From the NCBI RefSeq assembly GCF_003952385.1, contig NZ_CP034444.1, positions 2,728,001-2,792,000 of the forward strand: a stretch of 64,000 nt of DNA, in the 5' to 3' direction. Below the pieces are notes generated by a model, which worked only from the letters and a program-made list of their open reading frames with translations, had not been told where the DNA came from and searched no databases. A program made the position numbers and the translations under genes. Positions within the stretch are counted from its first letter, which is position 1; each line of letters opens with the position of its first letter. Positions 18,582 to 27,566 of this stretch are shown in pieces. The stretch comes from Mesorhizobium sp. M1D.F.Ca.ET.043.01.1.1. GTDB lineage: Bacteria; Pseudomonadota; Alphaproteobacteria; Rhizobiales; Rhizobiaceae.

Positions 18582-18729
18582 ACAACGGAACGGCTTTATT
18601 GATTTCAGGGGTTTCCTCTGATTTCGTAAGGACTTAGCGATATTGCGCCCTGTGCATGTCGTTGCCCCGGAACCGCTCTATATGATGGGGTGACATATAT
18701 TGGGCCACCACGACCAGGGAGGGCGCTGC

Positions 18730-19209
18730 ATGCCGATGCAGCCTGCAAGTACCGAGATCGCGTCGCGCACGGCGGCGATCATCGAGGAGTTGAAGGACCT
18801 CGAAGGTCCGCTGTTGCCGATCCTCCACGGCATCCAGGAGGAGTTCGGCCACGTGCCGCAGGCAGCCCTTCCGGTCATCGCCGACGGGCTGAACCTCTCC
18901 AGGGCCGAAGTGCACGGTGTCGTCACCTTCTATCACGATTTCCGCGCCCAGCCGGCCGGCCGGCATGTGCTGAAGCTCTGCCAGGCGGAGGCCTGCCAGT
19001 CGATGGGTTCGGAGGCTGTCGCCTCCAAGGTCAAGCAATTGCTCGGCATCGATTTCCACGGGACCACGCGCGACGGATCGGTTACACTGGAGCCGGTCTA
19101 CTGCCTCGGGCTCTGCGCCTGCTCGCCGTCGGCGATGCTCGACGGCGAAGTGATCGGCCGGCTCGACGACGAGAAGATCGAAGAGATCGTCGCGGAGGTG
19201 CGTTCATGA
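18730..19209 (+). CDS. fdsG: NAD+-dependent formate dehydrogenase gamma subunit
   Basis: A 159-residue NuoE-like subunit with a thioredoxin-fold [2Fe-2S] cluster. The four cysteine ligands lie in CQAEACQSMG and CLGLCACSP; the helical N-terminal part carries GPLLPILHGIQEEFGHVP, typical of NuoE/FdsG. It passes electrons between the formate-oxidising subunit and the NAD+ site. ATG at 18730 follows GGGAGGG at 6 nt; an upstream TTG at 18700 is less likely. It is the first gene of the fds operon and overlaps fdsB by 4 nt (ATGA). Confidence 0.94.
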   Translation: MPMQPASTEIASRTAAIIEELKDLEGPLLPILHGIQEEFGHVPQAALPVIADGLNLSRAEVHGVVTFYHDFRAQPAGRHVLKLCQAEACQSMGSEAVASKVKQLLGIDFHGTTRDGSVTLEPVYCLGLCACSPSAMLDGEVIGRLDDEKIEEIVAEVRS

Positions 19210-20762
19210 TCCCGCGCATCTACATTCCCACGGATTCAGGCGCGCTGGCGCTCGGCGCCGAAAAGGTCGCCAGGGCGATCGAGAAGGAGCTCAAGGAGCG
19301 CGGCGTCGAAGCCAAGATCGTGCGCAACGGCTCTCGCGGCGCCTATTTCCTGGAGCCGATGGTCGAGGTGGCGACCGCCGAGGGCCGCGTCGCCTACGGG
19401 CGGGTGAAGCCGTCGGACGTCAAGAGCCTGTTCGACAGCGGCTTCCTCAAGGGCGGCCACCACAAGCGCTGGCTGGGCGCGCCAGACAAGATTCCCTTCC
19501 TTGCCAAGCAGACGCGGCTGACCTTCGCCCGCTGCGGCGTCATCGATCCGCTGTCGCTCGACAGCTACAAGTCGCATGGCGGTCTGAAGGGCCTTGAGAA
19601 TGCGGTCGCCATGGCGCCGGCCGACATCGTGAAACAAGTGACCGAATCCGGCTTGCGCGGCCGTGGCGGCGCCGGCTTCCCGACCGGCATCAAGTGGAAG
19701 ACGGTGCTCGATACCACCTCCGAGCGCAAATACATCGTCTGCAACGCCGACGAGGGCGACAGCGCCACCTTCGCCGATCGCATGATCATGGAAGGCGATC
19801 CCTTCGTGCTGATCGAAGGCATGGCGATCGCCGGCATCGCCACCGGCGCGACCAAGGGTTTCGTCTATATCCGCTCGGAGTATCCGCATGCGGTGGCGAC
19901 GATGAACAGGGCCGTCGAGATCGCCCGCAAGCACGGCGTGCTCGGCGTCAATGTGCTGGGCTCGCCCAACGCCTTCGACATGGAAATCCGCGTCGGCGCC
20001 GGCGCTTATGTCTGCGGCGAGGAAACCTCGCTGTTGAACAGCCTGGAAGGCAAGCGCGGCGTGGTGCGCGCCAAGCCGCCGCTGCCGGCGATCCAGGGCC
20101 TGTTCGGCAAGCCAACGGTGATCAACAACGTCATCTCGCTGGCTTCGGTGCCGATCATCATGGACAAGGGCGCCGCCTACTACAAGGATTTCGGCATGGG
20201 CCGCTCGCGCGGCACGATCCCGATTCAGATCGCCGGCAACGTCAAGCATGGCGGCCTGTTCGAGACGGCCTTCGGCCTGACGCTCGGCGAGATCGTCGAC
20301 GAGATCGGCGGCGGCACGGCTTCGGGGCGTCCGGTGAAAGCGGTGCAGGTCGGCGGGCCGCTCGGCGCCTATTTCCCGCGCGCGCTGTTCGACACGCCGT
20401 TCGACTACGAGGCCTTCGCCGCCAAGGACGGGCTGATCGGCCATGCCGGCCTCACCGTCTTCGACGACACCGCCGACATGCTGAAGCAGGCGCGCTTCGC
20501 CATGGAGTTCTGCGCCATCGAGAGCTGCGGCAAGTGCACGCCCTGCCGCATTGGTTCGACACGCGGTGTGGAGGTTCTCGACAAGGTTGCCGCAGGGGTC
20601 GAGGCAGAGAAGAACCTCGCTCTGGTCACCGACCTTTGCAATACGATGAAGTTCGGATCGCTCTGCGCGCTGGGCGGCTTCACGCCCTACCCGGTGATGA
20701 GCTCGATCACGCATTTCCCCGAGGATTTCAAGCCGGCGCCGACGCGCGTGGCTGCCGAATAG
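19206..20762 (+). CDS. fdsB: NAD+-dependent formate dehydrogenase beta subunit
   Basis: A 518-residue NuoF-like flavoprotein that carries FMN, binds NAD(H) and holds a [4Fe-4S] cluster. The FMN/NAD region GLRGRGGAGFPTGIKW and NADEGDSATFADR is clear, as is GAGAYVCGEETSLLNSLEG. The [4Fe-4S] ligands lie in ESCGKCTPCR plus a distal Cys near GSLCALGG. A thioredoxin-like N-terminal extension of about 100 residues is typical of FdsB. Its ATG overlaps the fdsG stop (ATGA), which implies translational coupling. Confidence 0.95.
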   Translation: MIPRIYIPTDSGALALGAEKVARAIEKELKERGVEAKIVRNGSRGAYFLEPMVEVATAEGRVAYGRVKPSDVKSLFDSGFLKGGHHKRWLGAPDKIPFLAKQTRLTFARCGVIDPLSLDSYKSHGGLKGLENAVAMAPADIVKQVTESGLRGRGGAGFPTGIKWKTVLDTTSERKYIVCNADEGDSATFADRMIMEGDPFVLIEGMAIAGIATGATKGFVYIRSEYPHAVATMNRAVEIARKHGVLGVNVLGSPNAFDMEIRVGAGAYVCGEETSLLNSLEGKRGVVRAKPPLPAIQGLFGKPTVINNVISLASVPIIMDKGAAYYKDFGMGRSRGTIPIQIAGNVKHGGLFETAFGLTLGEIVDEIGGGTASGRPVKAVQVGGPLGAYFPRALFDTPFDYEAFAAKDGLIGHAGLTVFDDTADMLKQARFAMEFCAIESCGKCTPCRIGSTRGVEVLDKVAAGVEAEKNLALVTDLCNTMKFGSLCALGGFTPYPVMSSITHFPEDFKPAPTRVAAE

Positions 20763-20772
20763 GAGCTGGCAG

Positions 20773-23685
20773 ATGAACATCAAGGCCGACTTCCCGACAC
20801 TCATCGAGGAGATCGACTACGGCACGCCGGAGTCGAAAGCGACGAAGCAGGTCACGCTGACCGTCGACGGGCAAAGCGTCACCGTGCCGGAAGGCACCTC
20901 GATCATGCGCGCGGCGATGGAAGGCGGGGTCGAGATTCCGAAGCTCTGCGCCACCGACATGCTGGATTCGTTCGGCTCGTGCCGCGTCTGCCTGGTCGAG
21001 ATCGAGGGACGCGGCGGCACGCCGGCGTCCTGCACGACGCCGGTCGGCGAAGGCATGGTGGTTCGCACGCAGTCCGACCGGCTCGACGCCATCCGCCGCG
21101 GCGTCATGGAACTCTACGTTTCCGACCATCCGACCGGGTGGAAAGAGAAGGCCGGAACCGGCGCCAGCGAGTTCGACGCGGTGGCGAAGTCGGTCGGGCT
21201 GACCGAAAACCGCTACGGCGTCGAAGGCCGCAACCACGTCAAGGAAGAGAACGGCGTCGCGCCCGGCCATGGCTCACTGGCGGTCGACTACATCGCCCGC
21301 GACGACTCCAACCCCTATTTCACCTACGACCCGGCGCAGTGCATCGTCTGCTCGCGCTGCGTGCGCGCCTGCGAAGAGGTGCAGGGCACCTTCGCGCTGA
21401 CCATCGAGGGCCGCGGCTTCGAATCGCGCATGGTCGCCGGCATGCACGAGGATTTCATCGCTTCGGAATGCGTCTCCTGCGGCGCCTGCGTGCAGGCCTG
21501 CCCGACCGACGCGTTGCGCGAGAAGACGGTGCTCGAGAAGGGCATGCCGGAGCGCTCGGCCGTCACCACCTGCGCCTATTGCGGCGTCGGCTGCTCGTTC
21601 AAGGCGGAGGTGAAGGGCGACGAGGTGATCCGCATGATGCCGTACAAGGACGGCAAGGCGAACCACGGCCACAGCTGCGTCAAGGGCCGTTTCGCCTACG
21701 GCTACGCCACCCACAAGGACCGCATCCTGTCGCCGATGATCCGCGAGAAGATCTCCGATCCGTGGCGCGAAGTGAGCTGGGAAGAGGCGATCGCCTATAC
21801 CGCCAAGGAATTCCGCCGCATCCAGTATCAGTATGGACGCGGCTCGATCGGCGGCATCACCTCCTCGCGCTGCACGAACGAGGAGACCTATCTGGTCCAG
21901 AAGCTGGTGCGCCAGGGCTTCCGAAACAACAATGTCGACACTTGCGCGCGCGTCTGCCATTCGCCGACCGGCTACGGCCTTGGCCAGACCTACGGCACCT
22001 CGGCCGGCACGCAGGATTTCGATTCGGTCGAGTTCACCGATGTCGCCGTCATCATCGGCGCCAATCCGGCGTCCGCCCACCCGGTGTTCGCCTCGCGGCT
22101 GAAGAAGCGGCTGCGCGAGGGCGCCAAGCTGATCGTGCTCGATCCGCGCCGCACCGAGATGGTGAAATCGGCGCATGTCGAAGCGGACTATCACCTGCCG
22201 CTTAAGCCCGGCACCAACGTGGCGGTGCTGACGGCGCTGGCGCATGTCATCGTCACCGAGGGCCTGTTCGACGAAGCCTTCATCCGCGAGCGCTGCGACT
22301 GGGCCGAATTCCAGGACTGGGCATCGTTCGTCGCCCTGCCGGAGAACAGCCCGGAGACCGTCGGCAAGCTGTCCGGCGTCGATCCCGAGCTCATCCGGGG
22401 CGCCGCGCGCCTCTACGCCAAGGGCGGCAATGGCGCGATCTATTATGGCCTCGGCGTCACCGAGCACAGCCAGGGCTCGACCACGGTGATGGCGATCGCC
22501 AACCTCGCCATGGCCACCGGCAATATCGGCCGTCCGGGCGTCGGCGTGAATCCGCTGCGCGGCCAGAACAACGTGCAGGGCTCGTGCGACATGGGCTCCT
22601 TCCCGCATGAGTTGCCCGGCTATCGCCACATCTCGGGCGAGGCCGTGCGCGACATCTATGAGAGCCTGTGGGGCGTGAAGCTGGACGAAGAACCGGGCCT
22701 GCGCATTCCCAACATGCTCGATGCCGCCGTCGACGGCTCGTTCAAGGGCATCTACATCCAGGGCGAGGACATCCTGCAGTCCGACCCCGACACCAAGCAT
22801 GTCGCGGCCGGCCTCGCCGCGATGGAATGCGTCGTCGTGCACGACCTCTTCCTCAACGAGACGGCGAACTACGCGCATGTCTTCCTGCCGGGTTCGACCT
22901 TCCTCGAGAAGGACGGCACCTTCACCAATGCCGAGCGCCGCATCAACATGGTGCGCAAGGTGCTGGAGCCGAAGGCGCGCTACGCCGACTGGGAGGCGAC
23001 GCAGGAGCTTGCCCGCGCCATCGGGCTCGACTGGAACTACACGCATCCGTCTGAGATCATGGACGAGATCGCCAAGACGACGCCGAGCTTCGCCGGCGTT
23101 TCCTTCGATCTGCTAGACCGCGTCGGCTCGGTGCAGTGGCCGTGCAACGAGAAGGCGCCGCTCGGCACGCCGATCATGCATGTCGACGGCTTCGTGCGCG
23201 GCAAGGGCAAGTTCATCCGCACCGAATATGTGGCGACGGACGAGCGGACCGGTCCGCGCTACCCGCTGCTGCTCACCACCGGCCGGATTCTGTCGCAGTA
23301 CAATGTCGGCGCGCAGACCAGGCGCACCGAGAATGTGACCTGGCATGCCGAGGACCGGCTGGAGATCCATCCGCACGACGCCGAGAACCGCGGCATCCGC
23401 GAGGGCGACTGGGTGCGGCTGGCAAGTCGCTCCGGCGAAACCACGCTGCGCGCGCTGATCACCGACCGCGTCTCGCCGGGCGTCGTCTACACGACCTTCC
23501 ACCACCCGGACACGCAGGCCAACGTGATCACCACCGACTTCTCGGACTGGGCGACCAACTGTCCGGAATACAAGGTCACCGCCGTGCAGGTGGCGCCGTC
23601 CAACGGCCCGACCGACTGGCAGAAAGACTATAACGAGCAGGCCAAGCAGAGCCGCCGCATCGCTCCGCTGCAGGCGGCGGAGTAG
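20773..23685 (+). CDS. fdsA: NAD+-dependent formate dehydrogenase alpha (catalytic Mo/W) subunit
   Basis: A 970-residue molybdopterin enzyme subunit that oxidises formate to CO2. The N-terminal 240 residues carry a [2Fe-2S] ferredoxin domain (CATDMLDSFGSCRVC) and 4Fe-4S ligands (CIVCSRCVRAC; CVSCGACVQACP). A further [4Fe-4S] site, CAYCGVGCSF, precedes the bis-MGD domain. The active-site residue is Cys (ARVCHSP, Cys at about 395), not selenocysteine, followed by the expected His. The C-terminal molydopterin-dinucleotide-binding domain includes LLLTTGRILSQYN. The gene starts 10 nt after fdsB with GGAG upstream. The holoenzyme is cytosolic, oxygen-tolerant in characterised relatives, and makes NADH. 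Confidence 0.96.
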   Translation: MNIKADFPTLIEEIDYGTPESKATKQVTLTVDGQSVTVPEGTSIMRAAMEGGVEIPKLCATDMLDSFGSCRVCLVEIEGRGGTPASCTTPVGEGMVVRTQSDRLDAIRRGVMELYVSDHPTGWKEKAGTGASEFDAVAKSVGLTENRYGVEGRNHVKEENGVAPGHGSLAVDYIARDDSNPYFTYDPAQCIVCSRCVRACEEVQGTFALTIEGRGFESRMVAGMHEDFIASECVSCGACVQACPTDALREKTVLEKGMPERSAVTTCAYCGVGCSFKAEVKGDEVIRMMPYKDGKANHGHSCVKGRFAYGYATHKDRILSPMIREKISDPWREVSWEEAIAYTAKEFRRIQYQYGRGSIGGITSSRCTNEETYLVQKLVRQGFRNNNVDTCARVCHSPTGYGLGQTYGTSAGTQDFDSVEFTDVAVIIGANPASAHPVFASRLKKRLREGAKLIVLDPRRTEMVKSAHVEADYHLPLKPGTNVAVLTALAHVIVTEGLFDEAFIRERCDWAEFQDWASFVALPENSPETVGKLSGVDPELIRGAARLYAKGGNGAIYYGLGVTEHSQGSTTVMAIANLAMATGNIGRPGVGVNPLRGQNNVQGSCDMGSFPHELPGYRHISGEAVRDIYESLWGVKLDEEPGLRIPNMLDAAVDGSFKGIYIQGEDILQSDPDTKHVAAGLAAMECVVVHDLFLNETANYAHVFLPGSTFLEKDGTFTNAERRINMVRKVLEPKARYADWEATQELARAIGLDWNYTHPSEIMDEIAKTTPSFAGVSFDLLDRVGSVQWPCNEKAPLGTPIMHVDGFVRGKGKFIRTEYVATDERTGPRYPLLLTTGRILSQYNVGAQTRRTENVTWHAEDRLEIHPHDAENRGIREGDWVRLASRSGETTLRALITDRVSPGVVYTTFHHPDTQANVITTDFSDWATNCPEYKVTAVQVAPSNGPTDWQKDYNEQAKQSRRIAPLQAAE

Positions 23686-23688
23686 GAC

Positions 23689-24519
23689 TTGGGCGCGCGC
23701 CGCAAAGCCACGACGCAGATCTCGCGGCTGGCGCGCCGCGTTGGCGGCACCGCGGCCGCGAACCGCATGGTGCCGGAGGAGACGCCGGTGGCGTTCTCCT
23801 ATGCCGGCACCACGCATGCGGTGATGATGGCGAGCCCCGCCGATTTCGAGGATTTCGCGCTCGGCTTCTCGCTGACCGAAGGCATCGTTGCCGATCCGGC
23901 AGAGATCGAGGCGATCGAGGTCGAGGATCTCGGCGCCGGCATCGACATCCAGATAAGGCTGAAGGACAAGGCCAACACGCGCTTCCAGGCGCGGCGGCGG
24001 AGGCTGGCCGGACCGGTCGGGTGCGGCTTGTGCGGCATCGAATCCATCGAGGAAGCGATGCGCTCGGTCGACGCGGTGGGTTCGTCGAAGCTTACGCTCG
24101 ACGCCGAGGACGTCACCCGCTCGGTCAAGCTGCTGTCGAAGCTGCAGCCGCTGCATACGGAGACAGGCGCAGTGCATGCGGCCGGCTTCTACATGCCCGG
24201 CAAAGGCATCGTCATGGCGCGCGAGGATGTCGGCCGCCACAATGCGCTCGACAAGCTGGCCGGCGCGCTGGCGAAAGCCGGCATCGACGGCGCTAGCGGC
24301 GCGGTCGTGGTGACCTCGCGCGTGTCGGTAGAGATGGTGCAGAAGACCGCCGCCATAGGTGCTGCGATCATCATGGCCGTCTCGGCGCCGACAGCGCTGG
24401 CGATCCGAACGGCAGAGGCCGCCGGCATGACGCTGGTGGCGCTGGTGCGCGGCGACGATTTCGATATTTTCACCCACCCCGAACGGGTGGCTTGCGGAGT
24501 TGCCAAGCATGTCGCATGA
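23689..24519 (+). CDS. fdhD: Formate dehydrogenase accessory sulfurtransferase FdhD (FdsC)
   Basis: A 276-residue FdhD-family protein that binds the molybdenum cofactor and supplies its sulfido ligand to formate dehydrogenase. The conserved Cys pair lies in VGCGLCGIES (about 107-116). EETPVAF, DFEDFALGFSLTEGI, ARDVGRHNALDK-like AREDVGRHNALDK, and SVEMVQKTA are family hallmarks. TTG at 23689 is used: it begins 3 nt after the fdsA stop, with GGAG of the fdsA end as ribosome binding site. It overlaps fdsD by 11 nt. Known as FdsC in the fdsGBACD operons of Rhodobacter and Cupriavidus. Confidence 0.94.
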   Translation: MGARRKATTQISRLARRVGGTAAANRMVPEETPVAFSYAGTTHAVMMASPADFEDFALGFSLTEGIVADPAEIEAIEVEDLGAGIDIQIRLKDKANTRFQARRRRLAGPVGCGLCGIESIEEAMRSVDAVGSSKLTLDAEDVTRSVKLLSKLQPLHTETGAVHAAGFYMPGKGIVMAREDVGRHNALDKLAGALAKAGIDGASGAVVVTSRVSVEMVQKTAAIGAAIIMAVSAPTALAIRTAEAAGMTLVALVRGDDFDIFTHPERVACGVAKHVA

Positions 24520-24823
24520 CGAAGACCACATCACCAGCACCAGGGAAAAGCTGGTGCGCATGGCCAACCAGATCGCCACCTTCTTCCATTCGAAGCCGCG
24601 CGAGGAAGGCATTACCGGCGTCGCCGAGCACATCAACAAGTTCTGGGAGCCCAGGATGCGGCGGCAGTTGTTCGAAATGCTGGACGGCGACCCGGAGGAT
24701 TTCGACGACCTGGTCGTCGCTGCTTCGGTCAGGATCAGGCGGCCGCTGACGGCCGAACAGGCCGACAAGAGCCTCGGCTACGCAAGGCCGGCTGAGGCCG
24801 AGGGCGCCGTTCCGCACAAATAG
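24509..24823 (+). CDS. fdsD: Formate dehydrogenase delta subunit
   Basis: A 104-residue FdsD-family protein. The core VRMANQIATFFHSKPREEGITGVAEHINKFWEPRMRRQLFE is typical of the small subunit found with NAD+-dependent formate dehydrogenases; in relatives it is needed for assembly or stability of the complex. ATG at 24509 lies inside the end of fdhD, which suggests translational coupling. It is the last gene of the operon. The C-terminal 25 residues are less typical in appearance. Confidence 0.92.
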   Translation: MSHDEDHITSTREKLVRMANQIATFFHSKPREEGITGVAEHINKFWEPRMRRQLFEMLDGDPEDFDDLVVAASVRIRRPLTAEQADKSLGYARPAEAEGAVPHK

Positions 24824-24949
24824 CGCGGGAAGCGCCATCGGCGCCGAAGGTCTTACACTTCAGCTCTCTCCAAAGTTTGGCTGCCGTGAGCGGCACCGTT
24901 CTGCTATGGTCGACGACAGGAAGTCGTCTGGCCGGGCGGGGTAGCTTGC

Positions 24950-26503
24950 GTGAGGCCGATCGAGACCAGATACGCCCGTAGCGGGGATGTGCGGATCGCC
25001 TACCAGGTGGTCGGTCAGGGTTCGTTCGATCTCGTCTTCGTGCCGGGCTTCATTTCCAACCTCGACCTGCAATGGGAAGACGAAGGCTACAGCCGCCTCT
25101 TGAAACGGCTCTCGGCCTTCTCGCGGCTGATCCTGTTCGACAAGCGCGGCACCGGGCTTTCCGACCGCGTCGACCCCCGTCACCTGCCGAGCCTCGAGAC
25201 CCGCATGGACGACGTGCGCGCGGTGATGGACGCCGCCGGCAGCGGCCGCGCGGCGATCCTCGGCGCTTCGGAAGGCGCGCCCATGGCGATGCTGTTCGCC
25301 GCCACCTATCCGGTGCGGACGCGGTCACTCGTGCTCTATGGCGGCTATGCGCATTTCCACAAATGGGTGATGCCACCGGAGCGTCTGGAAGCCTTCATCG
25401 CAACGGTGGAAACCTCGTGGGGAACCGGAGCGACCTTGCCCAATTTCGCGCCGGGCCGGGTGGACGACACGCATTTTTCGCAGTGGTGGGGACGGTTCGA
25501 ACGGCTGTCGGCGAGCCCGACCGCCGCGGCTTCGCTTGCGCGCATGAATGCCGGGATCGACGTACGCGGCATTCTCTCCACAATCGCCGCACCGACGCTG
25601 CTCATTCATCGCCGCAACGACGTGCGCGTCGACCCAGAGGCCAGCCGCTTCCTTGCCAGGAAGATCCATGGCGCGCGGCTGGTCGAGATGCCTGGACGCG
25701 ACCATCCGATCTGGACCGGGGACGTCGACCGGGTGGCCGACCTGATCGAGGAGTTCCTCACCGGCCAGCCGGCGGTGGCCGACACGGAGCGGGTGCTCGC
25801 GGCGCTGCTGGTGACGCGCATCTACGACACCGCCAAGCTCGGCGACCGCATGTGGAGCGAGCGCAGCCAGCGCTTCCAGGAAACATGGCGGCTGCTGGTC
25901 GGCCGCCATGGCGGGCGTGTCGCCGGCATGCATGGCGAGCTGATGGTCTCGCGCTTCGACGGGCCAGCGCGGGCCATACGCTGCGCGGCGGCGCTGCGCG
26001 ATGCGGCGCAGCAGATCGGCGTCGCGAGCGCGCAAGGCGTGCATGTCGGCGAGATCGAAATGCGCGGCCAGCCGGTCGGCCTGACAGCGCGGGTGACGAT
26101 GCAGCTCGCCACCCATGCCGGACGGGGCGACATCCTCGCTTCGCGGCTGGTCGCCGAGCTTGCGACAGGTTCCGGCCTGCGTTTCGTCGATGCCGGCCGC
26201 ATCAGCCTCGACGAGCTGGGCGAGCCGCTGCCGGTCGTCCAGGCAACATCGGAACAGCATCTGGAACCGGCCTGCCGCCCCAAACCCAGGGCAATGGAGC
26301 CGGCGGCCTTGACGGCGCGGGAAAGCGAGGTGGTGAGCCTGATCGCGGACGGCATGAGCAATGCGGCGATCGCCGCCGAGCTGAAACTCAGCGAGCACAC
26401 AGTCAAGCGGCACGTCGCCAACATATTGCTCAAGCTCGACCTGCCGTCGCGGGCGGCGGCGGCGGCCTTTTCGGCCAGGCAGGCTGGCCCGGAAGGGCCA
26501 TGA
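24950..26503 (+). CDS. Alpha/beta-hydrolase – degenerate class III cyclase-like – LuxR HTH fusion regulator
   Basis: A 517-residue three-domain protein. Residues 1-270 are an alpha/beta hydrolase with nucleophile elbow GASEG (S107), GTGLSD and a late His (about 252). Residues 282-432 align with class III adenylate/guanylate cyclase domains (FDGPARAIRCAAALRDA; HVGEIEMRG), but both metal-binding Asp positions are lost: the usual FTDIVGST is LVTRIYDT, and the usual TGDG is MHGE. Residues 453-510 are a LuxR/NarL-type helix-turn-helix (LTARESEVVSLIADGMSNAAIA, EHTVKRHV). So it is probably a DNA-binding sensor whose cyclase domain no longer makes nucleotide. GTG at 24950 has a weak ribosome binding site. 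The three small genes downstream are likely targets. Confidence 0.82.
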   Translation: MRPIETRYARSGDVRIAYQVVGQGSFDLVFVPGFISNLDLQWEDEGYSRLLKRLSAFSRLILFDKRGTGLSDRVDPRHLPSLETRMDDVRAVMDAAGSGRAAILGASEGAPMAMLFAATYPVRTRSLVLYGGYAHFHKWVMPPERLEAFIATVETSWGTGATLPNFAPGRVDDTHFSQWWGRFERLSASPTAAASLARMNAGIDVRGILSTIAAPTLLIHRRNDVRVDPEASRFLARKIHGARLVEMPGRDHPIWTGDVDRVADLIEEFLTGQPAVADTERVLAALLVTRIYDTAKLGDRMWSERSQRFQETWRLLVGRHGGRVAGMHGELMVSRFDGPARAIRCAAALRDAAQQIGVASAQGVHVGEIEMRGQPVGLTARVTMQLATHAGRGDILASRLVAELATGSGLRFVDAGRISLDELGEPLPVVQATSEQHLEPACRPKPRAMEPAALTARESEVVSLIADGMSNAAIAAELKLSEHTVKRHVANILLKLDLPSRAAAAAFSARQAGPEGP

Positions 26504-26611
26504 GAGCCATGGCGCTTTCGAGCGAAGCGCCTCGAGCGCTGGAAGCGGTACGAATTCTTCCCATGCAGGCCGGGCGATGTCGCCGAGACGGCACTGCGAA
26601 TGGAGGATGAA

Positions 26612-27085
26612 ATGCTGAAACTGAAAGGCAGGATCGGATTGCTGGCATTTGCCGCCGGCGCATTGCTGGCCATCACGTCGGCACGGGCCGAAGACGCTTC
26701 GGCCACCGCCGCCTACAAGGACATCCAGGCGACTCTCGGCTCGGTGCCCGACATGTTCAAGACGCTGCCGGACGTCGCCGTTGCCGGCGCCTGGGCCGAG
26801 ATCAAGGGCGTCCAGCTCAATCCCAAGACCGCCCTCGACGGCAAGACCAAGGAGCTGATGGGCCTTGCGGTCGCCTCGCAGATCCCCTGCCAGTACTGCA
26901 TCTATTTCCACACGCTGGCGGCCAAGGCCAACGGCGCCAGCGACGAAGAGATCAAGGAGGCCGTGGCGATGGCGGCGATCGTGCGCCACTGGTCGACGAT
27001 GCTCAACGGCAGCCAGGTCGACCTCGCCACCTTCAAGAAGCAGACCGACGACCTGTTCGCCGCCGTCAAGGCGAAGTCGCAGTGA
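26612..27085 (+). CDS. Exported carboxymuconolactone decarboxylase/AhpD-like protein
   Basis: A 157-residue member of the CMD/AhpD superfamily with an N-terminal signal peptide (about 1-26, ending ARA before EDA). The redox site is CQYC (Cys 93 and 96) followed by His 100, the CxxC-x3-H arrangement of alkylhydroperoxidase AhpD-type proteins. Most AhpD relatives are cytosolic; export to the periplasm is unusual. It may reduce a peroxide or act as a disulfide protein outside the cytoplasm. ATG at 26612 follows GGAGG at 4 nt. It lies 108 nt after the fusion regulator, in the same direction. A strong 10-bp hairpin follows its stop codon. Confidence 0.82.
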   Translation: MLKLKGRIGLLAFAAGALLAITSARAEDASATAAYKDIQATLGSVPDMFKTLPDVAVAGAWAEIKGVQLNPKTALDGKTKELMGLAVASQIPCQYCIYFHTLAAKANGASDEEIKEAVAMAAIVRHWSTMLNGSQVDLATFKKQTDDLFAAVKAKSQ

Positions 27086-27092
27086 AGCGCGA

Positions 27093-27117
27093 GCTGCCCG
27101 GCATTGCGCCGGGCAGC
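27093..27117 (+). other. Intercistronic hairpin after the CMD-like gene
   Basis: GCTGCCCGGC and GCCGGGCAGC form a perfect 10-bp stem with a 5-nt loop. No U-tract follows, so it is more likely an RNA-stabilising or partial-termination element than a full terminator. Confidence 0.7.
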
Positions 27118-27160
27118 GCCTCAATCGAACGCCCGGTCGAACGGGCATATGGAGATCAAA

Positions 27161-27523
27161 ATGCTGACCAAGACACAAGTCGTAGACGGCGCCGCGATCA
27201 AGAAGGCGATCGAGGGCCGCGACGGCAGGCTGCTGTCGAGCTTCTACAATGACGATGCGCTTGTGCGGGTGATCGACCGCAACAATCCGCCGAGCAAGCC
27301 GCGCGAAATCCGCGGCCGCGCGGCTATCAGCACCTTCTGGGACGACATCTGCAGCCGGGCGATGACCCACAAGGTCGACACCACCATCGCCGAGGGCGAC
27401 AGCCTCGCCTTCACGCAGGCCTGCGCCTATCCGGACGGCACGAAGGTTTTCTGCGCGGCGATGCTGGAGCTGAAGAACGGCCGCATCTCACGGCAGACGG
27501 TCGTGCAGGCCTGGGACGAGTAG
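27161..27523 (+). CDS. SnoaL/NTF2-like protein, cytosolic
   Basis: A 120-residue protein with the pattern of SnoaL-like (NTF2 fold) domains: an N-terminal helix with AIEGRDGRLLSSFYNDDALVRVIDR, a REIRGRAAISTFWDDIC helix, and a strand-rich C-terminal half ending in SRQTVVQAW. The fold serves as enzyme or ligand carrier and the function cannot be chosen. ATG at 27161 is favoured by TGGAG 6 nt upstream; two earlier in-frame starts exist. It sits between the CMD-like gene and a 104-residue unknown, and a second SnoaL-like protein (Tat-exported) is encoded convergently at 28165. Confidence 0.72.
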   Translation: MLTKTQVVDGAAIKKAIEGRDGRLLSSFYNDDALVRVIDRNNPPSKPREIRGRAAISTFWDDICSRAMTHKVDTTIAEGDSLAFTQACAYPDGTKVFCAAMLELKNGRISRQTVVQAWDE

Positions 27524-27566
27524 ATCAAGAACGGACTTTGTCTGCAAAACAGGGAGGAGAACCAAG

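Noticed and set aside
20773..23685. Selenocysteine formate dehydrogenase.
   Set aside because: The active-site codon is TGC (Cys) in ARVCHSP and the frame has no internal TGA.
24950..26503. Functional adenylate cyclase.
   Set aside because: Both metal-binding Asp positions are replaced (LVTRIYDT and MHGE), so catalysis is unlikely.
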